From contig CP064999.1 in NCBI GenBank assembly GCA_016700115.1, positions 1,364,001 to 1,428,000 on the forward strand: 64,000 nucleotides of DNA, in the 5' to 3' direction. Position numbers and translations under genes: made by a program. Below are positions 1 through 7,448 of this stretch, piece after piece (the stretch's first letter is position 1; each line of letters begins with the position of its first letter). The notes beneath the pieces were generated by a model that saw nothing but the letters and a program-made list of their open reading frames with translations, was not told where the DNA came from and searched no databases. The stretch is from Sphingobacteriales bacterium. GTDB lineage: Bacteria > Bacteroidota > Bacteroidia > Chitinophagales > UBA2359.

Positions 1-204
1 TATTTTGTCCTTCCTGTACTTTGGGGAGATTCATTTATAGGAAGACTCGACTCAAAAGCTGACAGGAAGTCTGGTACGCTGTTTGTCAAAAAATGGTTTA
101 CCGAATCCGGCGCACCATCTGAAACAGAATGGATGCCCCGACTAAAAGTAAAACTCCACGAGTTCGCCCGATTTAATGCTTGCAAAGAAGTCATATTTGA
201 ATAA
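1..204 (+). CDS. YcaQ-like winged-helix protein, C-terminal fragment
   Basis: Only the last 67 codons and the stop lie in the window; the gene starts upstream. The peptide reads VLPVLWGDSFIGRLDSKADR near its start. This matches the conserved C-terminal segment of the winged-helix DNA-binding family called YcaQ or HTH_42 (DUF1006), whose members normally have about 350-400 residues and some of which act in DNA interstrand crosslink repair. The family assignment is from memory of this motif. The rest of the protein, including its catalytic QxQ region, cannot be seen. A repeat-rich gap follows the stop codon. Confidence 0.65.
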   Translation, partial: YFVLPVLWGDSFIGRLDSKADRKSGTLFVKKWFTESGAPSETEWMPRLKVKLHEFARFNACKEVIFE

Positions 205-244
205 ATACCTCAGAGTTTGTTTAGATTTAAGTCCGACCCTCAAC

Positions 245-702
245 TTCAAAATAGGTTTTTCACTCATTTCCGCAGGTTTCACATACGGCTATTCATGTTT
301 CTTGCAATTAACAATTAACAATTAACAATTAACAATTAACAATTAACAATTAACAATTAACAATTAACAATTAACAATTAACAATTAACAATTAACAATT
401 AACAATTAACAATTAACAATTAACAATTAACAATTAACAATTAACAATTAACAATTAACAATTAACAATTAACAATTAACAATTAACAATTAACAATTAA
501 CAATTAACAATTAACAATTAACAATTAACAATTAACAATTAACAATTAACAATTAACAATTAACAATTAACAATTAACAATTAACAATTAACAATTAACA
601 ATTAACAATGGCTATTCATATTAACTCTTTCAGGTTTTTCACTTTTCACTTTTAGTTTTTCACTTTTTTGCTTTTCACTTTTAGTTTTTCACTTTTCACT
701 AT
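245..702 (-). repeat. Dispersed intergenic repeat, copy expanded by heptamers
   Basis: The ends of this block are the reverse complement of the tandem block at 33513-33885. They share the word GGTTTCACATACGGCTA, the word GGCTATTCATATT and TTTTTCACTTTTCAC runs. In the 33.5-kb copies the middle is a short run of imperfect 7-mers (ATTGACA, ATTAACC, ATTAACA). Here that middle is replaced by the 305-bp perfect heptamer array. The block fills the gap between the YcaQ-like stop and the T9SS gene ending at 699. I see no gene in it. Confidence 0.75.
305..609. repeat. Perfect 7-bp tandem array (CAATTAA, about 43 copies)
   Basis: The unit CAATTAA is repeated without visible interruption for 305 bp: 43 full copies plus CAAT. 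There are no spacers, so it is not a CRISPR. The opposite strand reads TTAATTG. It sits in a copy of a dispersed repeat whose other copies carry only about five degenerate heptamers. Replication slippage expansion is the likely origin, and the copy number probably varies between strains and assemblies. Confidence 0.97.
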
Positions 703-2459
703 CTAACCACCGCCACCTTCCCCCGCGCCAACACACTGCCCGCCTGCTCGGCCACATAGAGATACATCCCAACCGGAAGGTGTGCTACCGAAATGGTTTT
801 GTTTGTTTCACCCGCCGCAAGGGTGGTTTGCAATACCATTTGACCGGTGAGGTTGTAGATGCTTACCCCTAAATCCCCCTCTACCCCCCAGCCCCCTGAA
901 GGGGGAGTTAAGCCTTCGGGTAGGGCAAAGGTAAGGGTGTTTTGTGCGGGATTGGGATAGACGAGGATGGAAGAACCCCCTGACCCCTCCCAAGAGCTAT
1001 CGGGGATGCCTACCGCAATACCGCTCCCCGAACGTGCATATACAAGCTGTTGGGTAACACTGGTATCGGAACAAACTATGGCGGTGAGGGTAACGAGGTA
1101 GTGGCCTTCTTCGGGATAGATGTGAGTGGGGTGGGTTGAGTTGCTGACAGCCCCGTCGCCAAATTCCCAGATATAATGCCCGCCGTCTATGCTGTCGGGA
1201 TAAACATATTGGCTTTGATTGAAGAAGGTGAACAATGCCGGCGGGGTGGTATCTTGCACGAATGTAAAATCTGCCTGCGGAAGACTGAGCAGCCCCATAC
1301 AGTTGGTTTTAACGACCAACATATTGGCGGAACCGACCGGCTCGGTGCGGCCCACGCACAGAAAGCCTCCATCGGGGGCAGGGGTGAAATTGTAAAAATA
1401 ATCGTTATTGGGTTCTGCGTCAAAATAGCGCACCCATAACGGCTCGCCGTCCGAGCCGCGCACTTTCATCAGAAAGGCTTCAATTTTTGCTCCGTCACGT
1501 TTGCTGCTTCCTGAACATACAATATTTTCACCCACTTGAAAAACAGCAGAAGCTTCATTAAAACCATTGCCAAGTTGATAATGTCTGTCCCAAATAGTAT
1601 TTCCAAGCGTGTCAACTCTTAACAAAAGTACTCGACCACTATAATAATCCATATAACTTGTACCGGCTATTATAAAATTATTTTCGTTGAAGCTGTTAAA
1701 ACGATTGGCTAGTGCTTTTTTCCCTCCCCAATCATTAATTGTGCTGTGAAGAATATCGCCATCGTTGTTTATACGCATAAACAGCACATCTCCTTCAGAA
1801 CTCATTATATTTCCATGATTTACCATTCCAACTAGAAAACATCCTCCGTCTGAGGCTGGCTGTAAGTCCGTAATCTTATTTTTGTTGGTAAAATTGTCAT
1901 AATACCTGCGCCAAACCATTTCACCATCGGTTATTTTGGTCATCATTAAACGGTAGGGGTCGGAGGCGGTGGTTGCTGACTCGCCACCAAAATAGTAAGT
2001 GTTCGATTCTGGATAATATAAAAGTGCTCTGCCATTTGACAAAATTGGAGGATCGGGAAATTGGTAGAGGTTTAACACCTCTCCTGCGTGGTTGACTTCC
2101 ATTAAAAAGGGATAACCGGTAGGAGGATAAGTGCCATAAGGATCATTATTTATTTGACCGCTAAATGCATAGCCAAATGGTGTAATTACTAATCCTTGTA
2201 AGATAAATATTCCAAATTCTAAACCGTAATTTAGTTTATCAAAACTGCTTACTTCGCTATCTGAAAAAAACAGAAATGACTTAATATGGGATTCGGTAGT
2301 TAATTGAGTGGCTCCCCCGATAATTAACGTGCTGTCTGTCGTGTAATATGTTTTTAATGCAGAAGAATTAAAGGCATCAATACCTAACGATTTGATGAAA
2401 TACTTTTCCTGTGCGTGTACAATTTGTGCGAACAAAAATATAATTATTATACGAAACAT
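699..2459 (-). CDS. Secreted T9SS type A sorting-domain protein with PKD domain (586 aa)
   Basis: The protein begins with a signal peptide ending in VHAQ (cleavage near residue 17). About 370 residues of beta-propeller-like repeats follow, with recurring ADGGCFLVG and DGGFLCVG motifs. A PKD domain at roughly residues 395-475 includes WEFGDGAVSNSTHPTHIY. The C-terminal T9SS type A sorting domain has the YPNPAQN entry motif and ends in KVAVVR. T9SS cargo of this kind is exported across the outer membrane and attached or released at the surface; the ligand of this one is unknown. It is a paralog of the 5639-7372 gene. The PKD-coding DNA is almost identical between the two while the propeller part has diverged. 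The linker before the sorting domain contains a CCCCTAAAT/GAAGGGGG palindromic element at 866-908. Confidence 0.9.
   Translation of the reverse strand: MFRIIIIFLFAQIVHAQEKYFIKSLGIDAFNSSALKTYYTTDSTLIIGGATQLTTESHIKSFLFFSDSEVSSFDKLNYGLEFGIFILQGLVITPFGYAFSGQINNDPYGTYPPTGYPFLMEVNHAGEVLNLYQFPDPPILSNGRALLYYPESNTYYFGGESATTASDPYRLMMTKITDGEMVWRRYYDNFTNKNKITDLQPASDGGCFLVGMVNHGNIMSSEGDVLFMRINNDGDILHSTINDWGGKKALANRFNSFNENNFIIAGTSYMDYYSGRVLLLRVDTLGNTIWDRHYQLGNGFNEASAVFQVGENIVCSGSSKRDGAKIEAFLMKVRGSDGEPLWVRYFDAEPNNDYFYNFTPAPDGGFLCVGRTEPVGSANMLVVKTNCMGLLSLPQADFTFVQDTTPPALFTFFNQSQYVYPDSIDGGHYIWEFGDGAVSNSTHPTHIYPEEGHYLVTLTAIVCSDTSVTQQLVYARSGSGIAVGIPDSSWEGSGGSSILVYPNPAQNTLTFALPEGLTPPSGGWGVEGDLGVSIYNLTGQMVLQTTLAAGETNKTISVAHLPVGMYLYVAEQAGSVLARGKVAVVR
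866..908. repeat. In-frame palindromic element inside T9SS gene
   Basis: The element carries CCCCTAAATCCCCCT, then a C-rich stretch, then CCCCCTGAAGGGGG. On the coding (minus) strand it encodes the linker PPSGGWGVEGDLGV between the sorting-domain entry and the IYNLTGQ segment. The same DNA word recurs at 5806-5830, 49607-49631 and 62110-62134. Confidence 0.7.
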
Positions 2460-2549
2460 GATTGTATTAGTTTTTGATGAACACTAAAGTTTGAGAATGA
2501 TTTTTGACCTACTTCTTTAAGAAAAAAGAAGAATAAGAAAATAGAATTA

Positions 2550-2589
2550 TCTAACCTGCCAAGCTCGAATTTAAACATGGCAGGTTAGA
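2550..2589 (-). terminator. Intergenic hairpin between T9SS pair members
   Basis: The inverted repeat TCTAACCTGCCA / TGGCAGGTTAGA is a perfect 12-bp stem with a 16-nt loop, just downstream of the 2600-3292 reading frame and upstream of the 586-aa gene. There is no strong U-tract on the minus strand, so it could be a weak terminator or an mRNA-stabilising hairpin. Equivalent hairpins separate the other T9SS pairs. Confidence 0.5.
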
Positions 2590-2599
2590 TACAATAATA

Positions 2600-3292
2600 T
2601 TACTTTACGACCAAAATTTTACTGCTGCTTATTATTGCTCCGTTACTGGTAACCCGACAAAAATATAGCCCGTTTGGCCAATCGCTCATGGGTACGAATG
2701 TTTTACCGCTTTCTGTAACTGAAAGGCTGAATGTTAATTTGCCCAAGGCATCATATATGTTAATGTCGGCGGTCGTTCTTGAAGGCAGGTTAGCGTTAAT
2801 TTGTAGATACTCTGATGCCGGATTGGGCGTAATGCTGATGTTTGGAGCATCAAAAACACCGGTTTTAAACTGAATCGGCATCCCTTCCGTCAGGTCTTCG
2901 GGCAACGGGGGCAGTTCAACTATTATCTCTTCGCCATAAGCTAAATAGCGCAGCACTTTGGCACTCATTGCTGAGGTGGTCTGACTTTGGGCAATCTGGC
3001 TCAAGAGGGCATCTTCTTCGGGGCTGAATTGTGTGTAGCTGCGGTTGTTTTGTGACATTTCTATCTGCAAAGTCAACAATTGGCGGAAATGTTGATTGTC
3101 CAATCCCGTCTGCGGCAGGGTGTTACATATACTGTCTGCTTTGCTATACTGCCCTTGCTGCATAGACAGTGCAATTTTCATGCGTTTTGCAGTTTGAGTG
3201 TTAACACTTTCCAACAGCGACATGGCTTCAGCAGTATCGGAGGTTTCGGTCATGTAAAATAAAGTTTGGGTGGTGGTAAAAAATAATCGCAT
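2600..3292 (-). pseudogene. Truncated T9SS protein, remnant of a 1160-aa paralog
   Basis: These 230 codons match only the C-terminal fifth of the protein encoded at 7449-10931. They contain the helical SDTAEAMSLLESVN region, the TEGMPIQFKT linker and a T9SS type A sorting domain (ITPNPAS ... KILVVK). The N-terminal signal peptide, the cysteine-rich region and the beta-helix are all missing. Homology breaks near position 3255, and the first codons run through unrelated DNA into the copied leader. With no signal peptide the product could not reach the T9SS, so I call it a deletion remnant rather than a functional gene. The block 2890-3250 is nearly identical in DNA to 7735-8100, but the sorting domain is clearly diverged. 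Confidence 0.75.
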
Positions 3293-3441
3293 CTTCTTAG
3301 TTTTATCAATCGGCTAAGACAGGGTTTTGGGTTGCTTTACTTATTTTATTCCTTTTCACAGAAAAAAATCAGCTTAAAATCGCACTTTTTTTCATTTTTT
3401 TTGAAAAAAAGTTTTTTTGAGCATCAGATGCCTGCTTTTCT
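3279..3441. repeat. Left 163-bp direct repeat flanking IS1634-type element
   Basis: The sequence is identical base for base to 5291-5453, including its homopolymer runs (7 T, 8 T, 7 A, 7 T). The bases just outside differ. It abuts the left inverted repeat of the IS. The right copy, not the left, continues into TTAACGAAAAATAATTTACC, which also follows the related leader at 11085-11200. This shows that the segment was duplicated when the IS inserted. Confidence 0.92.
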
Positions 3442-3538
3442 CCTGACTTTGACAGTTAAATGAGATAACCCGTTAATAATCAATGATAATAAGAAATAAG
3501 AAACCGCAATTGTAGTGGCAACTTTTTTTCTTAGGCTA

Positions 3539-3567
3539 TTGTTTTTAAGACAATATGCTTACATTTG
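3539..3567 (+). promoter_or_regulatory. Bacteroidota-type promoter of the transposase
   Basis: TTG at 3539-3541 is followed after 18 nt by TACATTTG at 3560-3567, matching the phylum's -33/-7 pattern (TTG ... TAnnTTTG). The transposase ATG is at 3572, only 4 nt further, so the transcript would be leaderless or nearly so. The same TTG-N18-TACATTTG arrangement precedes the mobile mystery protein A gene. Confidence 0.55.
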
Positions 3568-3571
3568 CGGT

Positions 3572-5198
3572 ATGTTTGTAAAAGCCACTAAATCTAAAAA
3601 CCATACGTATATTCAGTTAGTGGAATCTTTTCGTGAAGGAAAGACTACCAAGCACAAGGTAATTGCCAACTTTGGTCGCCTTGACCAGTTGCGTGATTCA
3701 GGATTCCTACTATCAGTTGGGCAGAAATTGCTGTCATTGAATAACACGCCTTGCATTGGGGCAGAGAATTTGCAGGAAACTGCACGCTTCTGTTATGGTC
3801 ATTTGGTCTATAAAAAAGTATGGGAGCAACTTGGCATCGGAGAAATTATCAAAAAATGTGCTAAGGGAACAAGGATAAAGTTCGATATAGAAGAGGTGAT
3901 TTTCTATTGTGTGATTCATCGTCTGTTGAAAAGCAAATCAAAACATCAAGCATTTAAAGATCAGAAATTGTTTTATGGGCTAGGAAACATAATTGGGTTG
4001 CAAGAAATTTACCGAAGTTTAGATTTTTTGTGTGATAAAAAGCAGGCAATTGAGACACAACTGTTTTACCATAAAAAAGGCGTTTATGCTAAGCCCATCG
4101 AAGTTGCTTTTATGATGTAACGAATTATCACTTTGAGACAAACAGAGCAGATGCTTTACGCGAATTTGGGTTTAGCAAAGCTGGAAAGTTTAATGAAGTA
4201 CAAGTGGTGATGGGCTTATTTATAGATAGCACAGGCAGACCGATAGGCTACGATCTTTTTCCGGGTAATACTTTTGATGGTCAGACGATGGTAGATGCGC
4301 TGAAAATGTTAGAAAAGCAGTTTAATATAAGAAAAGTCATTGTAGTAGCCGACAAAGGTCTCAACTCGAAAGAAAATTTTAATTTAATACGTCAAGCGGG
4401 CTATGACTACATTGTTAGTGCCCGCTTAAAATCGATGCCCCAAAAGTTGGTACAAAAGATTTTGGCAACTAATGATATGGAGACAAAGACTGTGTGCGAG
4501 GATACGGGTGAAGTAACATTTAGCTGGAAAGTGTTGGATTACGAAACAACCTACAGCGATGCCAATAAAAAGAAACAAAATTGCAAGATAAACTCCTAAT
4601 TACTTGGAGTGCCAAAAGGGCAGCCAAAGACGCAAGAGACAGGGAAAGACAAATACAAAAAGCAAAAGTCAAATTAGACAACGGAGCGGACTTGCAAAAC
4701 AAAAAGGGGGCTAACCGATTCCTGAAAATGGCGGAGAGTACCAATACAAAAGCTGCTGAAATAGACCAAGAACGAATAGATGAAGATGCAAAATGGGATG
4801 GTTACTACGGCATACAGTATAGTAAAACGGATATGACGAACGAAGAAGTCTTGGCAAACTACCATCAATTATGGAAAATAGAAGAAAGTTTCCGGGTATT
4901 GAAGACCACCCTATCCACTCGACCAATTTTTCATTGGACACCCAAAAGGATAAAAGGACATTTCATGACCTGTTTTTTAGCATTCATGCTCGAACGGACG
5001 GTGGAACTAACCCTAAAGTTTGCAAACATCAACTTAAGTCCATGCAGTATTAAAGAAGAACTCAATCAAATGCAATTGTCTGAACTAACAATTGATGATA
5101 AAAAGTACTTGCTGAAAGGTGCTGACACAGCATTAACCAACAAAATCCTTTCGGCATTTCGTATCCCTCCGTTCAAAGACTTAACTCCAGCGAACTAA
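3572..5198 (+). pseudogene. IS1634-family DDE transposase, two frameshifts
   Basis: Read through the frameshifts, this is one transposase of about 540 residues starting MFVKATKSKNHTYIQLVESF. The N-terminal KHKVIANFGRLDQL region is characteristic of the IS1634 branch. Acidic residues fit a DDE triad: D in the reconstructed FYDVTNYHFE, D in VVADKGLN, and E in KIEESFRVLK. The first break is near 4110, where one T is missing from GCTTTTTATGAT and creates an early stop. The second is near 4575, in an A-rich run. Neighbouring host genes are intact, so the breaks probably reflect decay, although homopolymer sequencing errors cannot be excluded. Confidence 0.88.
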
Positions 5199-5290
5199 AT
5201 AACCCGTTTTGTAGTGGCAACTATGCCATTTTGAGAAAACTTAACTCGCTGATTATCAATGGTTTGTGAAATTTAACTGTCAAAGTCAGG

Positions 5291-5453
5291 AAAAATAATC
5301 GCATCTTCTTAGTTTTATCAATCGGCTAAGACAGGGTTTTGGGTTGCTTTACTTATTTTATTCCTTTTCACAGAAAAAAATCAGCTTAAAATCGCACTTT
5401 TTTTCATTTTTTTTGAAAAAAAGTTTTTTTGAGCATCAGATGCCTGCTTTTCT
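5291..5453. repeat. Right 163-bp direct repeat flanking IS1634-type element
   Basis: Identical to 3279-3441. It continues rightward into sequence homologous to the leader of the 1160-aa gene (TTAACGAAAAATAATTTACC at 5453-5472, matched near 11180), so this copy lies in the original context. It contains an A/T-only hairpin, ACTTTTTTTC ... GAAAAAAAGT, conserved in all three copies of the leader. Confidence 0.92.
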
Positions 5454-5492
5454 TAACGAAAAATAATTTACCTGGGTTGCCTGAAACTCTTT

Positions 5493-5525
5493 AAACATAG
5501 GATGTTTCTGAATCATCCTATGTTT
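5493..5525 (+). terminator. Hairpin with T-run
   Basis: AAACATAGGATG / CATCCTATGTTT forms a 12-bp stem with a 9-nt loop, and a short T-run follows on the plus strand. It lies between the IS and the converging 3' end of the 595-aa T9SS gene, so it may stop transcription leaving the IS. Confidence 0.5.
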
Positions 5526-5547
5526 TTGCTGATTGCCTGTATTTGTC

Positions 5548-5580
5548 AATCCTTATAGGTTTGCCAAACCTATAAGGATT
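5548..5580. terminator. Strong hairpin downstream of 595-aa T9SS gene
   Basis: AATCCTTATAGGTTTG pairs with CAAACCTATAAGGATT, a nearly loop-free palindrome. It lies about 60 bp beyond the stop of the minus-strand gene at 5639. A bidirectional terminator is likely, but there is no clear U-tract on the minus strand. Confidence 0.5.
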
Positions 5581-5596
5581 TTAAACACTACCACCT

Positions 5597-5638
5597 TTCA
5601 GGGTTTTTCACTTTTCACTTTTAGTTTTTCACTTTTCA
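5597..5638. repeat. TTTTTCACTTTTCAC dispersed word after T9SS stop
   Basis: The CTTTCAGGGTTTTTCAC start and TTTTCACTTTTAGTTTTTCAC run match 625-700, which also directly abuts the stop of the paralogous T9SS gene. Shorter forms occur at 61987-62001 and, reversed, in 33513-33845. Confidence 0.8.
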
Positions 5639-7372
5639 CTACCTAACCACCGCCACCTTCCCCCGCGCCAACACGCTCCCCAATTGCTCAACGGAATACA
5701 AATACACCCCCTCTTGCAAATGGGCTATTGAAATGGTTTTATGCGTTTCCCCAGCACCGAGAGTAGTTTGAAGCACGGTTTGACCGGTGAGGGAGAGGAG
5801 TTTTACCCCTAAATCCCCTGAAGGGGACTTTGACCCTTCGGGTAGGGCAAAGGTCAGCGTGTTTTGTGCGGGGTTGGGGTAAACTTGGATGAAGTTCTCA
5901 CCCTTCAGGGGGTTGGGCGGCAGCCCCACCGCAATACCACTCCCCGAACGTGCATATACAAGCTGTTGGGTAACACTGGTATCGGAACAAACTATGGCGG
6001 TGAGGGTAACGAGGTAGTGGCCTTCTTCGGGATAGATGTGAGTGGGGTGGGTTGAGTTGCTGACAGCCCCGTCGCCAAATTCCCAGATAAAATGCCCGCC
6101 GTCTATGCTGTCGGGATAAACGTATTGGCTTTGATTGAAGAAGGTGAACAATGCCGGCGGGGTGGTATCTTGCACGAATGTAAAATCTGCCTGCGGAAGA
6201 CTGAGCAGCCCCATACAGTTGGTTTTGACAACCAACACATTGGCAGCACCGACCGGCTCGGTGCGGCCCACGCACAGAAAACCTCCATCGGGAGCAGGGT
6301 TAAAATCGTAAAAAAAATCGTTATTGGGTTCTGCGTCAAAATAGCGCACCCATAACGGTTCGCCATCCGAACCTCTTACCTTCATAAGTAAGGCTTCTAT
6401 TTTATCACTCGTTTGTCTTTTAGCACTTCCTATCATGATATAATTTTCTCCCAATTGATATATTTTGTCAAATACACTTTGTTGATAATCAGGGAAATAC
6501 TGCCTTGTCCATAAGTTTTCTCCTGCTTTACTTATTTTTAAAAGCCTTGCATACTTGCCGGTTACACCGGCAAGCATAATGCAAGAATCATTTGTAAATG
6601 TAAATGTACCGGCACCAGCTTTTTGACCTGCAAAATATGTGTTGAGATTAACGATATTCCCTTCAGGGTCAATACACATAAACAACATATCCGCATTCAA
6701 AGTATTGGGTATCAAATTTACACAACCTGTCGCATAACACCCACCGTCGGCAGTGGGAAGCAAGTCCAATATATAATTTCGATTGGAAAAGTTGTCGTAA
6801 TATCTGCGCCAAACTATTTCACCATCTGTTATTTTGGTAATGACCAATCGGTAAGGTTCGGCTGCTGTTGTAAAGGCATTACCACCCAAATAATAGGTAT
6901 TGGTTTCGGGGTAATATAACAAAGTGTAGCCATTTCCCTCATAAGGAGGATCGGGCAACTGAAAGTGATTTATTACCTCGCCGGCATGATTAACCTCTAT
7001 AATGTATGGGTAGCTGTATATATCCCAAGGAAGCGTTTCATAAGGTTCGTTGTTCATCCACCCGCAAAAGGCATAACCAAATGGCGTAGTAATCAAATCT
7101 AACACCCCAAAAGTGCCAAAATCTTCGCCATAAGTCAACAGTGTTTGGTTTTCGGCATATTGATCGGTAAAGAGTAAAAATGTTTTTTCTAATGATGTAG
7201 TCGTCAATGCTCCGCCACAACCTAAAACCAATAGCGTATCATTAATATAATATACTTTGTTTGAACTCTGTCCATAACCCCAACCGATAGATTTTTCGAA
7301 ATACTTTTCCTGTGCTGTCAGCCTAATACATCCATACAGACATAGACATATTATTATGATTAATTGTTTCAT
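5639..7372 (-). CDS. Secreted T9SS type A sorting-domain protein with PKD domain
   Basis: I chose the start at 7372 because it gives the signal peptide MKQLIIIICLCLYGCIRLTA. The longer frame to 7426 would begin inside the 46-bp palindrome. The mature part has propeller-like repeats (ADGGCYATG, PDGGFLCVG), a PKD domain with IWEFGDGAVSNSTHP, and a T9SS sorting domain (YPNPAQN ... GKVAVVR). It is the closest relative of the 699-2459 product, with the same EKYF N-terminus after cleavage. It carries two in-frame palindromic GAAGGGG elements, at 5806-5830 and 5900-5916. The second is absent from the paralog, where the same place reads GIPDSSWEGSGG. It probably sits in one transcription unit downstream of the 1160-aa gene. 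Confidence 0.9.
   Translation of the reverse strand: MKQLIIIICLCLYGCIRLTAQEKYFEKSIGWGYGQSSNKVYYINDTLLVLGCGGALTTTSLEKTFLLFTDQYAENQTLLTYGEDFGTFGVLDLITTPFGYAFCGWMNNEPYETLPWDIYSYPYIIEVNHAGEVINHFQLPDPPYEGNGYTLLYYPETNTYYLGGNAFTTAAEPYRLVITKITDGEIVWRRYYDNFSNRNYILDLLPTADGGCYATGCVNLIPNTLNADMLFMCIDPEGNIVNLNTYFAGQKAGAGTFTFTNDSCIMLAGVTGKYARLLKISKAGENLWTRQYFPDYQQSVFDKIYQLGENYIMIGSAKRQTSDKIEALLMKVRGSDGEPLWVRYFDAEPNNDFFYDFNPAPDGGFLCVGRTEPVGAANVLVVKTNCMGLLSLPQADFTFVQDTTPPALFTFFNQSQYVYPDSIDGGHFIWEFGDGAVSNSTHPTHIYPEEGHYLVTLTAIVCSDTSVTQQLVYARSGSGIAVGLPPNPLKGENFIQVYPNPAQNTLTFALPEGSKSPSGDLGVKLLSLTGQTVLQTTLGAGETHKTISIAHLQEGVYLYSVEQLGSVLARGKVAVVR
5806..5830. repeat. In-frame palindromic element inside T9SS gene
   Basis: CCCCTAAATCCCCTGAAGGG plus GACTT lies within the coding sequence. 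Read from the minus strand it yields the linker SPSGDLGVK. The identical DNA at 49607-49631 and 62110-62134 is read in the other orientation and gives LNPLKGTFTQ. Confidence 0.8.
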
Positions 7373-7388
7373 TTTACAGTAGATTTTA

Positions 7389-7434
7389 CCATCGTATTGG
7401 CGGCTAATATTAATATTAGCCGCCAATACGATGG
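7389..7434. terminator. Perfect 46-bp intergenic palindrome
   Basis: CCATCGTATTGGCGGCTAAT continues to the centre at 7411/7412 and is mirrored exactly to 7434. As RNA it would form a stem of about 21 bp. It lies between the stop of the 1160-aa gene (7449) and the start of the 595-codon frame (7372), the same place as the hairpins at 2550, 48118 and 63616. It could terminate transcription, attenuate it or protect the mRNA. Confidence 0.7.
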
Positions 7435-7448
7435 AGGATTAACAAATA

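Larger units (their letters stand above)
3442..5290 (+). mobile_element. IS1634-family insertion sequence, 1849 bp, decayed
   Basis: The ends are perfect 20-bp terminal inverted repeats, CCTGACTTTGACAGTTAAAT at 3442-3461 and its complement at 5271-5290. A single DDE transposase is encoded, broken by two frameshifts. The element is flanked by identical 163-bp direct repeats. Long, variable direct repeats are a known peculiarity of IS1634 of Mycoplasma mycoides and the related IS1549, and they agree with the transposase family. It inserted in the leader of the truncated T9SS gene. Confidence 0.88.

Noticed and set aside
305..609. Tandem array resembling a CRISPR
   Set aside because: The units are 7 bp and contiguous with no spacers, and no cas gene is present.
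1176..1439. Plus-strand frame opposite the PKD-coding region, also present in the paralog at 6092-6355
   Set aside because: It is conserved only because the DNA of the two PKD blocks is nearly identical; the minus-strand reading has the real domain motifs.
4204..5198. Separate genes inside the IS1634-type element
   Set aside because: The pieces join into one transposase once the two frameshifts are bridged.
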